Shown in pieces: positions 1-7,298 of a DNA stretch of 35,721 bases; position 1 is the stretch's first letter, and the number at the start of each line of letters is the position of its first letter. Both the position numbers and the translations under genes were made by a program. The stretch spans positions 1 to 35,721 of the forward strand of contig JARGFZ010000027.1 of the NCBI GenBank assembly GCA_029210965.1, written 5' to 3'. This DNA comes from a bacterium. Its GTDB lineage: Bacteria; BMS3Abin14. The notes under the pieces are model-generated. The model did no database searches. It saw only the letters and a program-made list of their open reading frames with translations, and was not told the origin of the DNA.

Positions 1-60
1 AAGCGCTCCGCCTCTTACACGGAGAGGATACACCTTAAGTTCAAAGGAAAGTGGTCTTGA

Positions 61-660
61 CATTGGGGTCCACTGCAGATCGACACGCTCCTGGAGAACC
101 TGGAACGGATCGAGGGAGGGAAGTGGAAGCCTTCCACGGGTATCAGGGATGCCGTAGACGGTTGTGGCGGGTATGCCGTCCTGACGCTCCATCGGCCTTC
201 CAACGTGGACCGCGAGGAGACCTTCGCTCCGATCTGGCGGGCAATTTCCGAGGTTGGCGAACGGATTCCTGTAATTTTCCCTGTCCATCCCAGGACGCGG
301 ACAAAAATGGAAGAGTTCGGCCTGCTGAAAGGAAATGTGAGGATGATAGAGCCCATCGGATATATTGACATGTTCTGGGCTGTAAAAGGAGCGAAGATGG
401 TCCTCACCGATTCCGGCGGGTTACAGGAGGAAACCACTGTCCTTGGTGTACCTTGTATAACCATCCGGGAAAACACCGAACGGCCTTCAACGATCGAAAT
501 GGGCACAAACTATCTGGTGGGAACCGATCCAGACAGGATCCTCTTTATCGCCAATGAGATTCTGGAGGGGAAGGGTAAAAGGGGTCAAGTTCCACCCCTT
601 TGGGATGGTAAGACATCGGAGAGGATCGTGAATATCATTCAGCGTGACCTTATGGGATAG
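61..660 (+). CDS. wecB: Non-hydrolysing UDP-N-acetylglucosamine 2-epimerase, C-terminal part (5' truncated or disrupted)
   Basis: The enzyme interconverts UDP-GlcNAc and UDP-ManNAc in the cytoplasm. The frame read from base 61 shows the second Rossmann half of the family: IDTLLENLERI, then LTLHRPSNVD (the HR loop), FPVHPRT, the nucleotide-binding DSGGLQEE and the RENTERPSTIEMGTN stretch, ending at TAG 658-660. About 200 codons are visible, against about 370-390 for the full family, so the N-terminal half is missing. Bases 1-57 are in the same frame and include ERIHL, which resembles the ERIHxVGN segment just before IDTLLENL, but a TGA at 58-60 and about nine extra codons interrupt it. The gene is therefore either broken here or misassembled at the window edge. 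A GTG at 205 could start a short product, but no function is expected. The wbpA-like dehydrogenase downstream fits a UDP-ManNAcA or related pathway. Family identity is certain; intactness is not. Confidence 0.82.
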   Translation, partial: HWGPLQIDTLLENLERIEGGKWKPSTGIRDAVDGCGGYAVLTLHRPSNVDREETFAPIWRAISEVGERIPVIFPVHPRTRTKMEEFGLLKGNVRMIEPIGYIDMFWAVKGAKMVLTDSGGLQEETTVLGVPCITIRENTERPSTIEMGTNYLVGTDPDRILFIANEILEGKGKRGQVPPLWDGKTSERIVNIIQRDLMG

Positions 661-783
661 AGAACCAAACCTTGGACCCTTTGGATGAAGCCGGTGGGGA
701 AGGTGGGGCAGTATTTCAACGGTTGACGTACATCCCTGAAGATGGGAACCGGCTGTTGCCGTTAAGGTTCTCATAATAAATAG

Positions 784-1017
784 GGTTCATCCCGTTAATG
801 AGTGTCTGATGTCTTGCCGGTGCCGGGGGTGTTCTCCGGTCAAAGCGCCAATCTTCGCAAAATCCCTTAAGAAGCTACGCTCTGGTCTTTGCCGGAGAAC
901 ATAAGGCCGGTCCCGACTGCGACCCCCAACGGTGAAGTCCCGTCCATGTCATCAGAATCCGCTGGGGGAGACAGGTATCCAATTCCCGGATGAACCATAA
1001 ATAGTAACCTGGCACCG
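784..1017 (+). ncRNA. Possible structured leader RNA upstream of the WecA-like gene (unidentified)
   Basis: The 444 bases between wecB and the next gene hold no convincing coding frame but several long complementary segments. GGTTCATCC (784-792) matches GGATGAACC (988-996) perfectly. GTTCTCCGGTCAAAG (831-845) pairs with CTTTGCCGGAGAAC (887-900) with one bulge, and this hairpin continues inward with AGCG/CGCT and TCTT/AAGA. CCCCCAACGG (923-932) pairs with CCGCTGGGGG (959-968) with one mismatch. CGGTGCC (818-824) is complementary to GGCACCG (1011-1017), which would make a pseudoknot with the outer stem. The layout suggests a cis-regulatory RNA, but I could not match it to cobalamin, c-di-GMP, TPP, FMN, SAM, 6S, SRP or RNase P consensus motifs. 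It could also be the decayed remains of a mobile element. The seven-base pairing alone is expected by chance. Confidence 0.28.
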
Positions 1018-1104
1018 TTGCATAAAAACACCTGGTTAGTTAGTATGTGAGTCTGATCTTATACATGAGCAGAAAACGACCCTTGCAACCCGCGGGGAGG
1101 TTGA

Positions 1105-2769
1105 TTGCAATACATCTTACTGTTTTTCATGGGGGTCATGATCACGTTGTTTCTGACGCCGCAGGCGATTCGCCTGTGCTACCGTTGGGAACTTCTGGAC
1201 CACCCCACAGATCGGAAGATCCACAAGGTGTCCACGCCGCTTGCCGGCGGCCTGGTCCTGTTCCCGGTCACTGTGATCGGGTTCCTGCTTTCATCTCCCG
1301 CAAATCCGCACTTTATCTACTTCACCATCGCGACGACAGGTATTTTTGCTGTGGGGTTGTGGGACGACCTCAAGGGGATCCACTTTTCAACGAAGTTCAT
1401 CGTTCAGATGGGGGCGGCTCTTCTTGTGATAAGATCGGGTATCCTGTTTGATCTCGACAAAGTTTTTTTCTTACAGGGCATGGGTTTACAGGCCGGTTAT
1501 ATCCTTTCCAGTGTCGTTACCGTTGTGTGGATCGTGGGGATCACCAACGCGGTGAACCTCATTGACGGTGTTGACGGCCTGGCGGCGGGGTTGTCCCTGA
1601 ACGCCTTTGCTGGTATCGGTGCCCTGTCCCTGGTCTCAGGTTCCCTCAATTCGGCAGTTCATTGCATCATCATGGTGGGTGGTATCCTGGGTTTTCTGCG
1701 TTATAATATTTTCCCGGCCCAAACCTTCCTTGGAGACAGCGGAAGCCTGCTGCTCGGATTCACCCTGGCCGTGGCCTCCATTATTCAATCGGCCAAAACG
1801 AGCACCTTCCTGGTGCTGGGGATCCCTGTTCTGTTCCTTGCCATACCCGCGCTGGACACATCTTTGGCCTTTTCCAGGCGTGCCTTCTGCCGGAAAAACC
1901 CCTTTCGGGCTGACCGGGAGCATCTTCACCACTACCTCCTGGATCTGAATTTCACCACAAGCCAGGTTCTTGGTATCTTCTACGGCGTATCTGCCTCTCT
2001 CGGCATCCTGGGTTTAGCCCTGGCCCAGACTTTTAAGGTACAGATCCTGGCCCTGGCCTTACTCCTTGTTGCTTTTGTCCTGGCCGGACTCAGGTTCATG
2101 CAAATTTACAATATGGCGGGCTTGATCCGCCTCATTAATATCAGAATGCGTACTGTCGCCGCAAAAGCCGTTGGCTCCGATAGGGACAGTGAGGAGCGGT
2201 GGAAAAAAAATATGGCCGTGCTGGGGGTGGTAGCCATACTGAACATCTTCCTGCTGATTCAGACGGGACAGCTGTTTTCAAGTCTGACTTCCATAGTTTT
2301 GCTTTTTTTTGCACTGGGAGCCGTAGATCTGTACCTTAACAAAATGGAATTTTCGCCCCGGTACGAGATCACGCGTACATCAATTTTCCTCTCCATTGTT
2401 GTAAACCAGGTCCTTTTTATGGGTTTCTGGCAAGGCAACTTTTACCCGGAAAATTTACATGTATTTGGTATATTCGCGATGGTCGTCCTGCTGGTTTGGT
2501 TCCTGTACAGGACCGGTACCTTCGCCATCTTCCTCACCGATCCGGTGGATATCCTGGCCCTTTACCTGGGAACACTGGGGGTGTGGCTTGCCAAGCATTT
2601 CATGGGGGCCCCCTCCTTGCTGCCCTTCGGCGTGGCTCTTGGTAACGCCCTGATCCTGTACGCCATTACCAGGGCTTACCTGGCGGGGTACAAAGTGCGC
2701 TCGAAAACAAAAGCTATTGCGTTTGCAGGTTGTATGCTGTTCCTGATTTTCGTGCCGTGGCTTTCTTAA
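1105..2769 (+). CDS. Polyprenyl-phosphate N-acetylhexosamine-1-phosphate transferase (WecA/TagO/MraY superfamily) with long C-terminal membrane extension
   Basis: This integral membrane protein should move a sugar-1-phosphate (probably GlcNAc-1-P) from a UDP-sugar to undecaprenyl phosphate, the first step of O-antigen or exopolysaccharide assembly at the cytoplasmic face. Family landmarks are in order: HPTDRKIHK near residue 33, Mg-binding DD at 87-88 followed by LKG, NAVNLIDGVDG (148-158), FLGDSGS with D211, and the H-L-HH cluster at H273/H275/H276. The core ends near residue 330. About 220 further residues form extra hydrophobic segments, so the 554 aa protein is well above the roughly 350-370 aa of WecA. 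The TTG start at 1105 is chosen because GGGGAGG (1094-1100) sits 4 nt upstream and the first helix begins at once. The extension contains an A8 run (2203-2210) and a T8 run (2303-2310), possible slippage sites. Superfamily is certain; the exact sugar is not visible. Confidence 0.9.
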   Translation: MQYILLFFMGVMITLFLTPQAIRLCYRWELLDHPTDRKIHKVSTPLAGGLVLFPVTVIGFLLSSPANPHFIYFTIATTGIFAVGLWDDLKGIHFSTKFIVQMGAALLVIRSGILFDLDKVFFLQGMGLQAGYILSSVVTVVWIVGITNAVNLIDGVDGLAAGLSLNAFAGIGALSLVSGSLNSAVHCIIMVGGILGFLRYNIFPAQTFLGDSGSLLLGFTLAVASIIQSAKTSTFLVLGIPVLFLAIPALDTSLAFSRRAFCRKNPFRADREHLHHYLLDLNFTTSQVLGIFYGVSASLGILGLALAQTFKVQILALALLLVAFVLAGLRFMQIYNMAGLIRLINIRMRTVAAKAVGSDRDSEERWKKNMAVLGVVAILNIFLLIQTGQLFSSLTSIVLLFFALGAVDLYLNKMEFSPRYEITRTSIFLSIVVNQVLFMGFWQGNFYPENLHVFGIFAMVVLLVWFLYRTGTFAIFLTDPVDILALYLGTLGVWLAKHFMGAPSLLPFGVALGNALILYAITRAYLAGYKVRSKTKAIAFAGCMLFLIFVPWLS

Positions 2770-2773
2770 AAAC

Positions 2774-2945
2774 TATCCAAAGTCCAAATCCCAAAGTGCA
2801 AAGTCCATAGTCCAGGGTCTAGAGGGGAATAGGGCGTGGGCGCGTGGGGGAGGAAATCCTTGAGGGGGCGAGAGGGAGAGTGGGGGGGGTCCTTACACTC
2901 TACACTCTACATTATACACTGCCTTTTCGGATCACGGATCACGGC
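2774..2945. repeat. Intergenic word-repeat block (tccaaag, tacactc and gatcacg families)
   Basis: The gap between the transferase and the dehydrogenase contains three runs of short imperfect repeats. These are variants of CCAAAGTCC (2776-2820), then TACACTCTACACTCTACATT (2894-2913 region), then GGATCACGGATCACGG (2931-2946). A G8 run lies at about 2882-2889. No gene or terminator is evident in this stretch. Confidence 0.7.
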
Positions 2946-3027
2946 CTTTACTCATTGACCTTACCCCCCTTTCCTCTTAATATTGCGAGGATTTGAATAC
3001 ATAAACGGAACTCTGGAAAGGAGAGAC

Positions 3028-4335
3028 ATGTCTCACAAACAGGAACTTCAAAAAAAGATAGAAGATCGCACCGCCGTCTGCTGTATCATCGGTCTCGGCT
3101 ATGTGGGTCTTCCCCTGGCCGTTGAGCTGGCAGCCACCGGGTTCACTGTTTACGGGATCGATCTGAACACCAATAAGGTTGAGGCGGTTAACCGCGGTGA
3201 ATCCTACATCCCCGATGTTAGCAACAAGATGGTCAAGGAGGGTGTAGATAGCGGAAAACTCAAGGCAACCACAGACTTTAGTGTCGTCAAAGATTGCGAT
3301 GTCGTGTCCATCTGCGTGCCGACGCCCCTCAACAAGACTCGTGACCCTGATATTTCTTACATTATTTCGGCCCTGGAAGTAGGGATCGTTCCCCATGTGC
3401 ACCCGGGTATGCTCGTAGTTCTGGAAAGCACCACCTATCCAGGTACGACCGAGGAGGTTATTGTGCCCGCTTTGATCAGCGGGAACCTGAAGGTCGGTGA
3501 AGATATCTTTGTCGCCTTTTCACCCGAGAGGGTCGATCCGGGCAACCCCCACTTTCAGACCGGTAACATACCCAAGGTTGTGGGTGGAATGACTAAAAAC
3601 TGCTGTCACATAGCGACCCTCCTCTACAGCTCTTTTCTTGCCAAGGTCCACCCGGTCAGTTCAGCCGCCGTGGCAGAAATGGTCAAGATCCATGAGAACA
3701 CATTCAGGAGCGTCAACATCGCCCTTGTAAATGAGCTGGCTCTCATGTGCGACCGGCTGGGCATCGATGTCTGGGAGGTCATCGAAGGTGCTTCCACCAA
3801 GCCTTTCGGTTTCATGCCCTTTTATCCCGGTCCCGGTCTGGGAGGGCACTGTATCCCCATCGACCCTTACTACCTGTCCTGGAAGGCACGATCAGTGGGG
3901 TTCGAGGCCCGGTTTATCGAACTTGCCGGACAGGTGAACAGTTCCATGCCCATGCACGTCGTAAACAAGGCCTCAGATGCCCTTAACAGCGTCGGAAAGG
4001 CCCTGAGAGGCTCTAATGTCCTCATTCTGGGGGTTGCCTACAAAAGCGACATCGATGACGAGAGAGAGTCTCCTGCCATCGACATCATAGATCGGCTTAT
4101 TGCAAAAGGAGCAATGATTACCTACCTGGATTCCTATATCCCGGAACTGGATGTGGGCACGACGGTCCTCAGCGCCTCCGAGATCAGCCTTGAACTTCTC
4201 CAGGAGACTGACCTTGCGATCATCGTTACGGCCCACAGCGATTTTGACTACGACTTCATTCTGGAGCAGGTGCCCCTGATCCTGGATACGAGAAACGCCA
4301 TCAAATCCAGGCAAGATAAGGTGTGGAGGATTTGA
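3028..4335 (+). CDS. wbpA: UDP-N-acetylglucosamine/mannosamine 6-dehydrogenase (WbpA/WecC family nucleotide sugar dehydrogenase)
   Basis: The enzyme oxidises C6 of a UDP-N-acetylhexosamine to the uronic acid with two NAD+, in the cytoplasm, for surface polysaccharide. The N-terminal Rossmann motif IGLGYVGLP is at residues 21-29. LESTTYPGTTE, FSPERVDPGN, KVVGGMT and the central catalytic loop GGHCIPIDPYYL follow, with nucleophile Cys275, then the C-terminal UDP-binding domain. The YPGPGLGGHCIPIDPYYLSW stretch and FSPERVDPGNP resemble WbpA/TviB rather than enterobacterial WecC, so UDP-GlcNAc is the more likely substrate. The start at 3028 (435 aa) is preferred over the upstream 2983 codon because GGAGAG lies just before it and the extra residues are unlike the family. 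The last codons overlap the start of the next gene, which supplies the TGA stop. Confidence 0.92.
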   Translation: MSHKQELQKKIEDRTAVCCIIGLGYVGLPLAVELAATGFTVYGIDLNTNKVEAVNRGESYIPDVSNKMVKEGVDSGKLKATTDFSVVKDCDVVSICVPTPLNKTRDPDISYIISALEVGIVPHVHPGMLVVLESTTYPGTTEEVIVPALISGNLKVGEDIFVAFSPERVDPGNPHFQTGNIPKVVGGMTKNCCHIATLLYSSFLAKVHPVSSAAVAEMVKIHENTFRSVNIALVNELALMCDRLGIDVWEVIEGASTKPFGFMPFYPGPGLGGHCIPIDPYYLSWKARSVGFEARFIELAGQVNSSMPMHVVNKASDALNSVGKALRGSNVLILGVAYKSDIDDERESPAIDIIDRLIAKGAMITYLDSYIPELDVGTTVLSASEISLELLQETDLAIIVTAHSDFDYDFILEQVPLILDTRNAIKSRQDKVWRI

Positions 4336-4655
4336 TCGCATGGCAAAAAGCAAGGGTATTGATTAAAAAAGTCCATGAAGTTTCCGGTAAAGGCTTCTTT
4401 TATAGGGACAGAAATCTAAAAAATCAAATTTGCCGGACCAGCGTTTCTGTAATGTCCAACGTTGCAGAAGGCTTTGAAAGGGAAGGGGAAAAAGAGTTTG
4501 TGCAGTTCCTTTCACAAGCCAAAGCATCCTGTGGTGAAGTCAGATCCCCATTATTTGTTGCTTTGGATCGCGGTTATGTAAATGATGTAGAGTTTAATGC
4601 CCTTCTCAATTTGTCACTTGAAACGAGTAGAGTGATAGCAGGATTGATAGGGTAA
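4323..4655 (+). CDS. Four-helix-bundle protein (23S rRNA intervening-sequence protein family), 5' end fused onto wbpA
   Basis: This small protein belongs to the family often called S23 or 23S rRNA-IVS protein. The family forms a helical bundle; its molecular role is unknown. Diagnostic features are DLIAWQKARVL at the N terminus, QICRTSVSVMSNVAEGFER in the middle, EFVQFLSQAKASCGEVRS, and a final helix LNLSLETSRVIAGLIG. The length, 110 aa, is slightly short. The frame opens with GTG at 4323, thirteen bases before the end of wbpA, and a TAA in this frame at 4317-4319 rules out a longer start. The usual first residues (compare MSKITRF in the second copy at 7409-7696) are absent, so the gene seems to have been inserted into or against the 3' end of wbpA. 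A-rich codon use differs from its neighbours, which suggests separate origin. Expression from this GTG is uncertain. Confidence 0.78.
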   Translation: MEDLIAWQKARVLIKKVHEVSGKGFFYRDRNLKNQICRTSVSVMSNVAEGFEREGEKEFVQFLSQAKASCGEVRSPLFVALDRGYVNDVEFNALLNLSLETSRVIAGLIG

Positions 4656-4772
4656 TTGAAGAAGTCAGAGTATAAAGGTAGTAAATTCATGTGACCATGC
4701 GCATTAGGATTTTTCTCTTTGGACATTGGGCTTTGGCCTTTGGGCTCCAGTTACCAGAATTCGGGAGATTAA

Positions 4773-5759
4773 ATGAGTGATATGAAGCGAATTTTGGTAA
4801 CGGGAGGAGCAGGATACATCGGCAGCCATGTCGTCCTCGCTCTCGGAGAAGCAGGCTACGATGTCCTGACTTTCGACAACCTTTCCTCCGGCAACAGGTG
4901 GGCTGTAATTAAAGGTGAATTTGTCCAGGGTGATCTGTCTGACCGGGAAACCTTCAGGGAGACGGTTCGGAACTTCAAACCGGATGCCGTGATGCACTTT
5001 GCCGCCTCCATCGAGGTGGGTGAAAGCGTTAGATATCCTGTCAAGTATTACTTTAACAATACCGTCAATCTCCTCAATACTGTTGATGTTTTGTCCAGCG
5101 AAGGGGTAGGAAAGATGATCTTTTCCTCTACCGCCGCTGTCTACGGAAACCCCGAAATAGTACCCGTAACGGAAAGTTCACCCCTGGCACCCATCAACCC
5201 TTACGGCGCTTCCAAGATGATGAGTGAGAGGATCCTTGCCGATCAAGGTGAAAGCGGCACCGATTTCAGTTACATCTCGCTAAGGTACTTTAACGTCGCT
5301 GGAGCCGATCCCGGGGGACGGTTGGGTCAGGTGTATAAAAACCCCACCCACCTTATTACGCGGGCGCTCAAAACTGCCAAAGGGGAGTACGAAAGACTGC
5401 AGATCTTCGGAACCGACTTTCCCACACCTGATGGAACCGGTATCAGGGATTACATACACGTCACCGACCTTGCCGACGCACATATTCTGGCTTTGGAGAA
5501 CCTTCTGGCGGGGGGTGCCAACGACACGCTCAACTGTGGTTACGGAACCGGATTTTCTGTGACGGAGGTGATCAATGCGGTGAAAAGGGTCACCGGGACC
5601 GATATTAAATTGGAAAAAATCGGCAGGAGGGCAGGGGACCCTTCGGAACTGATCGCTGACAGTTCACTTATCAGGAAAAGGTTGTCATGGGAACCGAAAT
5701 ACGACGATCTCGATACCATCGTACGGACCGCCTGGAATTGGGAGAAAGGCCGTAATTAG
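4773..5759 (+). CDS. galE: UDP-glucose 4-epimerase
   Basis: GalE interconverts UDP-glucose and UDP-galactose (or the N-acetyl forms) with bound NAD+, feeding galactose into surface glycans. It is an extended short-chain dehydrogenase. GGAGYIG is at residues 11-17, the FSSTAAVYG strand carries the catalytic Ser/Thr (118-120), and YGASK carries Tyr144 and Lys148. SLRYFNVAGADPGGRLGQ and GTGIRDYIHVTDLADAHILAL are typical GalE signatures. The length of 328 aa is normal for the family. The ATG at 4773 has GGGAG 5 nt upstream; a second ATG at 4782 is possible. The four-helix-bundle gene sits between it and wbpA. A hairpin with a T-run follows the stop codon, so transcription probably ends here. Confidence 0.95.
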   Translation: MSDMKRILVTGGAGYIGSHVVLALGEAGYDVLTFDNLSSGNRWAVIKGEFVQGDLSDRETFRETVRNFKPDAVMHFAASIEVGESVRYPVKYYFNNTVNLLNTVDVLSSEGVGKMIFSSTAAVYGNPEIVPVTESSPLAPINPYGASKMMSERILADQGESGTDFSYISLRYFNVAGADPGGRLGQVYKNPTHLITRALKTAKGEYERLQIFGTDFPTPDGTGIRDYIHVTDLADAHILALENLLAGGANDTLNCGYGTGFSVTEVINAVKRVTGTDIKLEKIGRRAGDPSELIADSSLIRKRLSWEPKYDDLDTIVRTAWNWEKGRN

Positions 5760-5765
5760 TAAATC

Positions 5766-5824
5766 GTGAAAAGTGAATCCCGCCTATGGCGGGACCGTTC
5801 ACCTTTCACTCTTCACCGTTTTTT
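5766..5824 (+). terminator. Bipartite hairpin plus T-run after galE
   Basis: TCCCGCC (5778-5784) and GGCGGGA (5788-5794) make a 7 bp stem with a 3 nt loop. It is enclosed by GTGAAAAGTGAA (5766-5777), which pairs at 11 of 12 positions with either 5798-5809 or 5805-5816. TTTTTT follows at 5819-5824, as in a Rho-independent terminator. A relative of the inner hairpin (TCCTGCC/GGCAGGA followed by CCGTTCA) occurs at 29350-29373, so this may also be a dispersed repeat. Confidence 0.6.
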
Positions 5825-5829
5825 CCCAT

Positions 5830-5859
5830 TTGACATATCCCTTAAACATCCGTTATTAC
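5830..5859 (+). promoter_or_regulatory. Possible sigma-70 promoter of the regulator gene
   Basis: TTGACA (5830-5835) is a perfect -35 box. TATTAC (5854-5859), 18 bp downstream, matches four of six -10 positions. It lies after the galE terminator-like hairpin and about 75 bases before the regulator start at 5934. An overlapping TACAAT at 5857-5862 is a better -10 box, but at 21 bp spacing. There is no experimental support. Confidence 0.4.
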
Positions 5860-5933
5860 AATTATGGAATAGTTTTCATTTGGGGGTTAGCAGCCCAGCT
5901 TTACATTGCCAATTTTAACGAGGGGCGGATTAC

Positions 5934-7298
5934 ATGGGTGTATTCCTGGTTGCAGAGGATGATCGTGATTTCAGAACACTATTGACCGATGTGTTCAAAG
6001 ATGCCGGTCACCAGGTGGACCACGCCGTCGACGGCAGGCAGGCCCTGGAAATGGTCAGTGCGCGCAAGTACGATGTCGTGCTTGCGGATATCCAGCTCCC
6101 TGTAAGGGACGGAATGGAAGTACTGCGGGAAACAAAGTATAGAAGCCCCGACACGGAAGTCATCATGATGACCGCTTACGGCACTCTCGACAGCGCTGCC
6201 CAGGCCATGAAACTTGGCGCCTCCGATTATCTACAGAAACCTTTCAGCATCCTCGAACTCGAAATGAGAGTGGAAAAGGCGCTTCGGAACAGGAGCCTGG
6301 CCAAAGAGGTTGCTTATCTCAGGCACACCCAGGAAGTGATCTACAGGATCGAAGATATCATCGGGAAAAGCGATGGGATAAAAAGCGTCCTGGGACAGGT
6401 AAAGGTCCTCGCCAACGACCCATTCCCTGTATTTATCAAAGGTGAGACCGGTACCGGCCGTCTTCTTATTGCTGGAGCCATTCATTTTAACAGCGGCCGG
6501 AGCGAGAACGGTTTTATCCGGGTCAACTGTACGATACAAAATCCGGACCATCTGGAAAGTGACCTGTTCGGGCACGCGGTGGACGCATTCCCCGGTGCGA
6601 AGAACGCAAGGATCGGGAGGATCGAACAGGCCAACGGGGGGACCATTTTCATTGAGGAAATAACGGAAGCGCCTCTGGCGATCCAGGTTAAACTTCTGGA
6701 GTTCATCGAGGAAGGGAGCTTCCGGAGGCTCGGTGGATCAAGGGATGTTTCAGTGGACGCAAGGGTTATCGCATCCACCAGCAGAGATCCGGAAAAGGAG
6801 ATCAAGGCCGGGAAGTTGATGCCGGAACTCCTTGAGGCCCTCAGTCATAAAGTGATCAACATTCCGCCCCTCAGGGAAAGGCCTGAGGATATTCCTCTCC
6901 TGGTTGAATATTTCATCGAAAGGCTGCGCCTTGAACTGGACAATGGACGGGCACTCAATATCACCGACGGGGCTATTGGAAAGCTGAAGGGCTACGACTG
7001 GCCTGGTAATATCCGTGAGCTGAAAAACGTTCTGGAGAGGGCACTTTTTACCAGCCCCAAGGATACCCTGGATATCGCGGATATCCAGCTCCCGGATGAG
7101 CACCCGGCCGCCGGTTCAGTGGGTCTTACTGACAGGAAGCTCAAAGAACTGGAAAAGGAAGCCGTTCTGGAAGCCCTGGAAAAGAGCAATTATGTTCAGA
7201 AAGAAGCTGCAAAGCTCCTGGGCATCTCCAAGAGGGTGATTCACTACAAGATTCAGCAGTTTAATATAAAGCATCCGCGCTGGATCAAGAACAAGTAA
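5934..7298 (+). CDS. NtrC-type response regulator with degenerate sigma-54-interaction AAA+ domain
   Basis: It has three domains: receiver (about 1-120), AAA+ (about 145-370) and Fis-type helix-turn-helix (about 410-454). The receiver looks competent, with acidic D9/D10, phospho-acceptor D52 in LADIQLP, TAYG and KPF. The AAA+ domain has lost the features needed for ATP-driven sigma-54 activation. Walker A reads GETGTGR (170-176), with Arg for the invariant Lys. The GAFTGA loop reads DAFPGA (217-222). Walker B ends FIEE (239-242) rather than FLDE. The usual FREDLYYRL arginine-finger segment reads LMPELLEAL (295-303), with both arginines gone. PPLRERPEDIPLL and YDWPGNIRELKNVLERA are kept. It probably binds DNA and responds to phosphorylation but does not hydrolyse ATP or open sigma-54 promoters; this is inference. 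The ATG at 5934 follows GAGGGG. No histidine kinase gene is nearby. Its targets may be the flanking sugar genes. Confidence 0.88.
   Translation: MGVFLVAEDDRDFRTLLTDVFKDAGHQVDHAVDGRQALEMVSARKYDVVLADIQLPVRDGMEVLRETKYRSPDTEVIMMTAYGTLDSAAQAMKLGASDYLQKPFSILELEMRVEKALRNRSLAKEVAYLRHTQEVIYRIEDIIGKSDGIKSVLGQVKVLANDPFPVFIKGETGTGRLLIAGAIHFNSGRSENGFIRVNCTIQNPDHLESDLFGHAVDAFPGAKNARIGRIEQANGGTIFIEEITEAPLAIQVKLLEFIEEGSFRRLGGSRDVSVDARVIASTSRDPEKEIKAGKLMPELLEALSHKVINIPPLRERPEDIPLLVEYFIERLRLELDNGRALNITDGAIGKLKGYDWPGNIRELKNVLERALFTSPKDTLDIADIQLPDEHPAAGSVGLTDRKLKELEKEAVLEALEKSNYVQKEAAKLLGISKRVIHYKIQQFNIKHPRWIKNK

Noticed and set aside
2-30. tRNA-like anticodon arm (CTCCG...CGGAG with TTACA in the loop)
   Set aside because: The loop would be nine bases rather than seven, no D-arm or T-arm with GGTTCAA follows, and the frame around it fits wecB.
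1009-1021. Sigma-54-like promoter (TGGCAC...TTGCA) before the WecA-like gene
   Set aside because: Only two bases separate the TGGCAC and TTGCA parts, where five are needed, so the -24/-12 geometry is wrong.
2774-2945. CRISPR array
   Set aside because: Repeat words are only 7-11 nt, imperfect and without unique spacers of constant length; no cas genes are present.
5773-5985. Short plus-strand open frame between galE and the regulator
   Set aside because: It covers the terminator hairpin and promoter, has no ribosome site and overlaps the regulator start.
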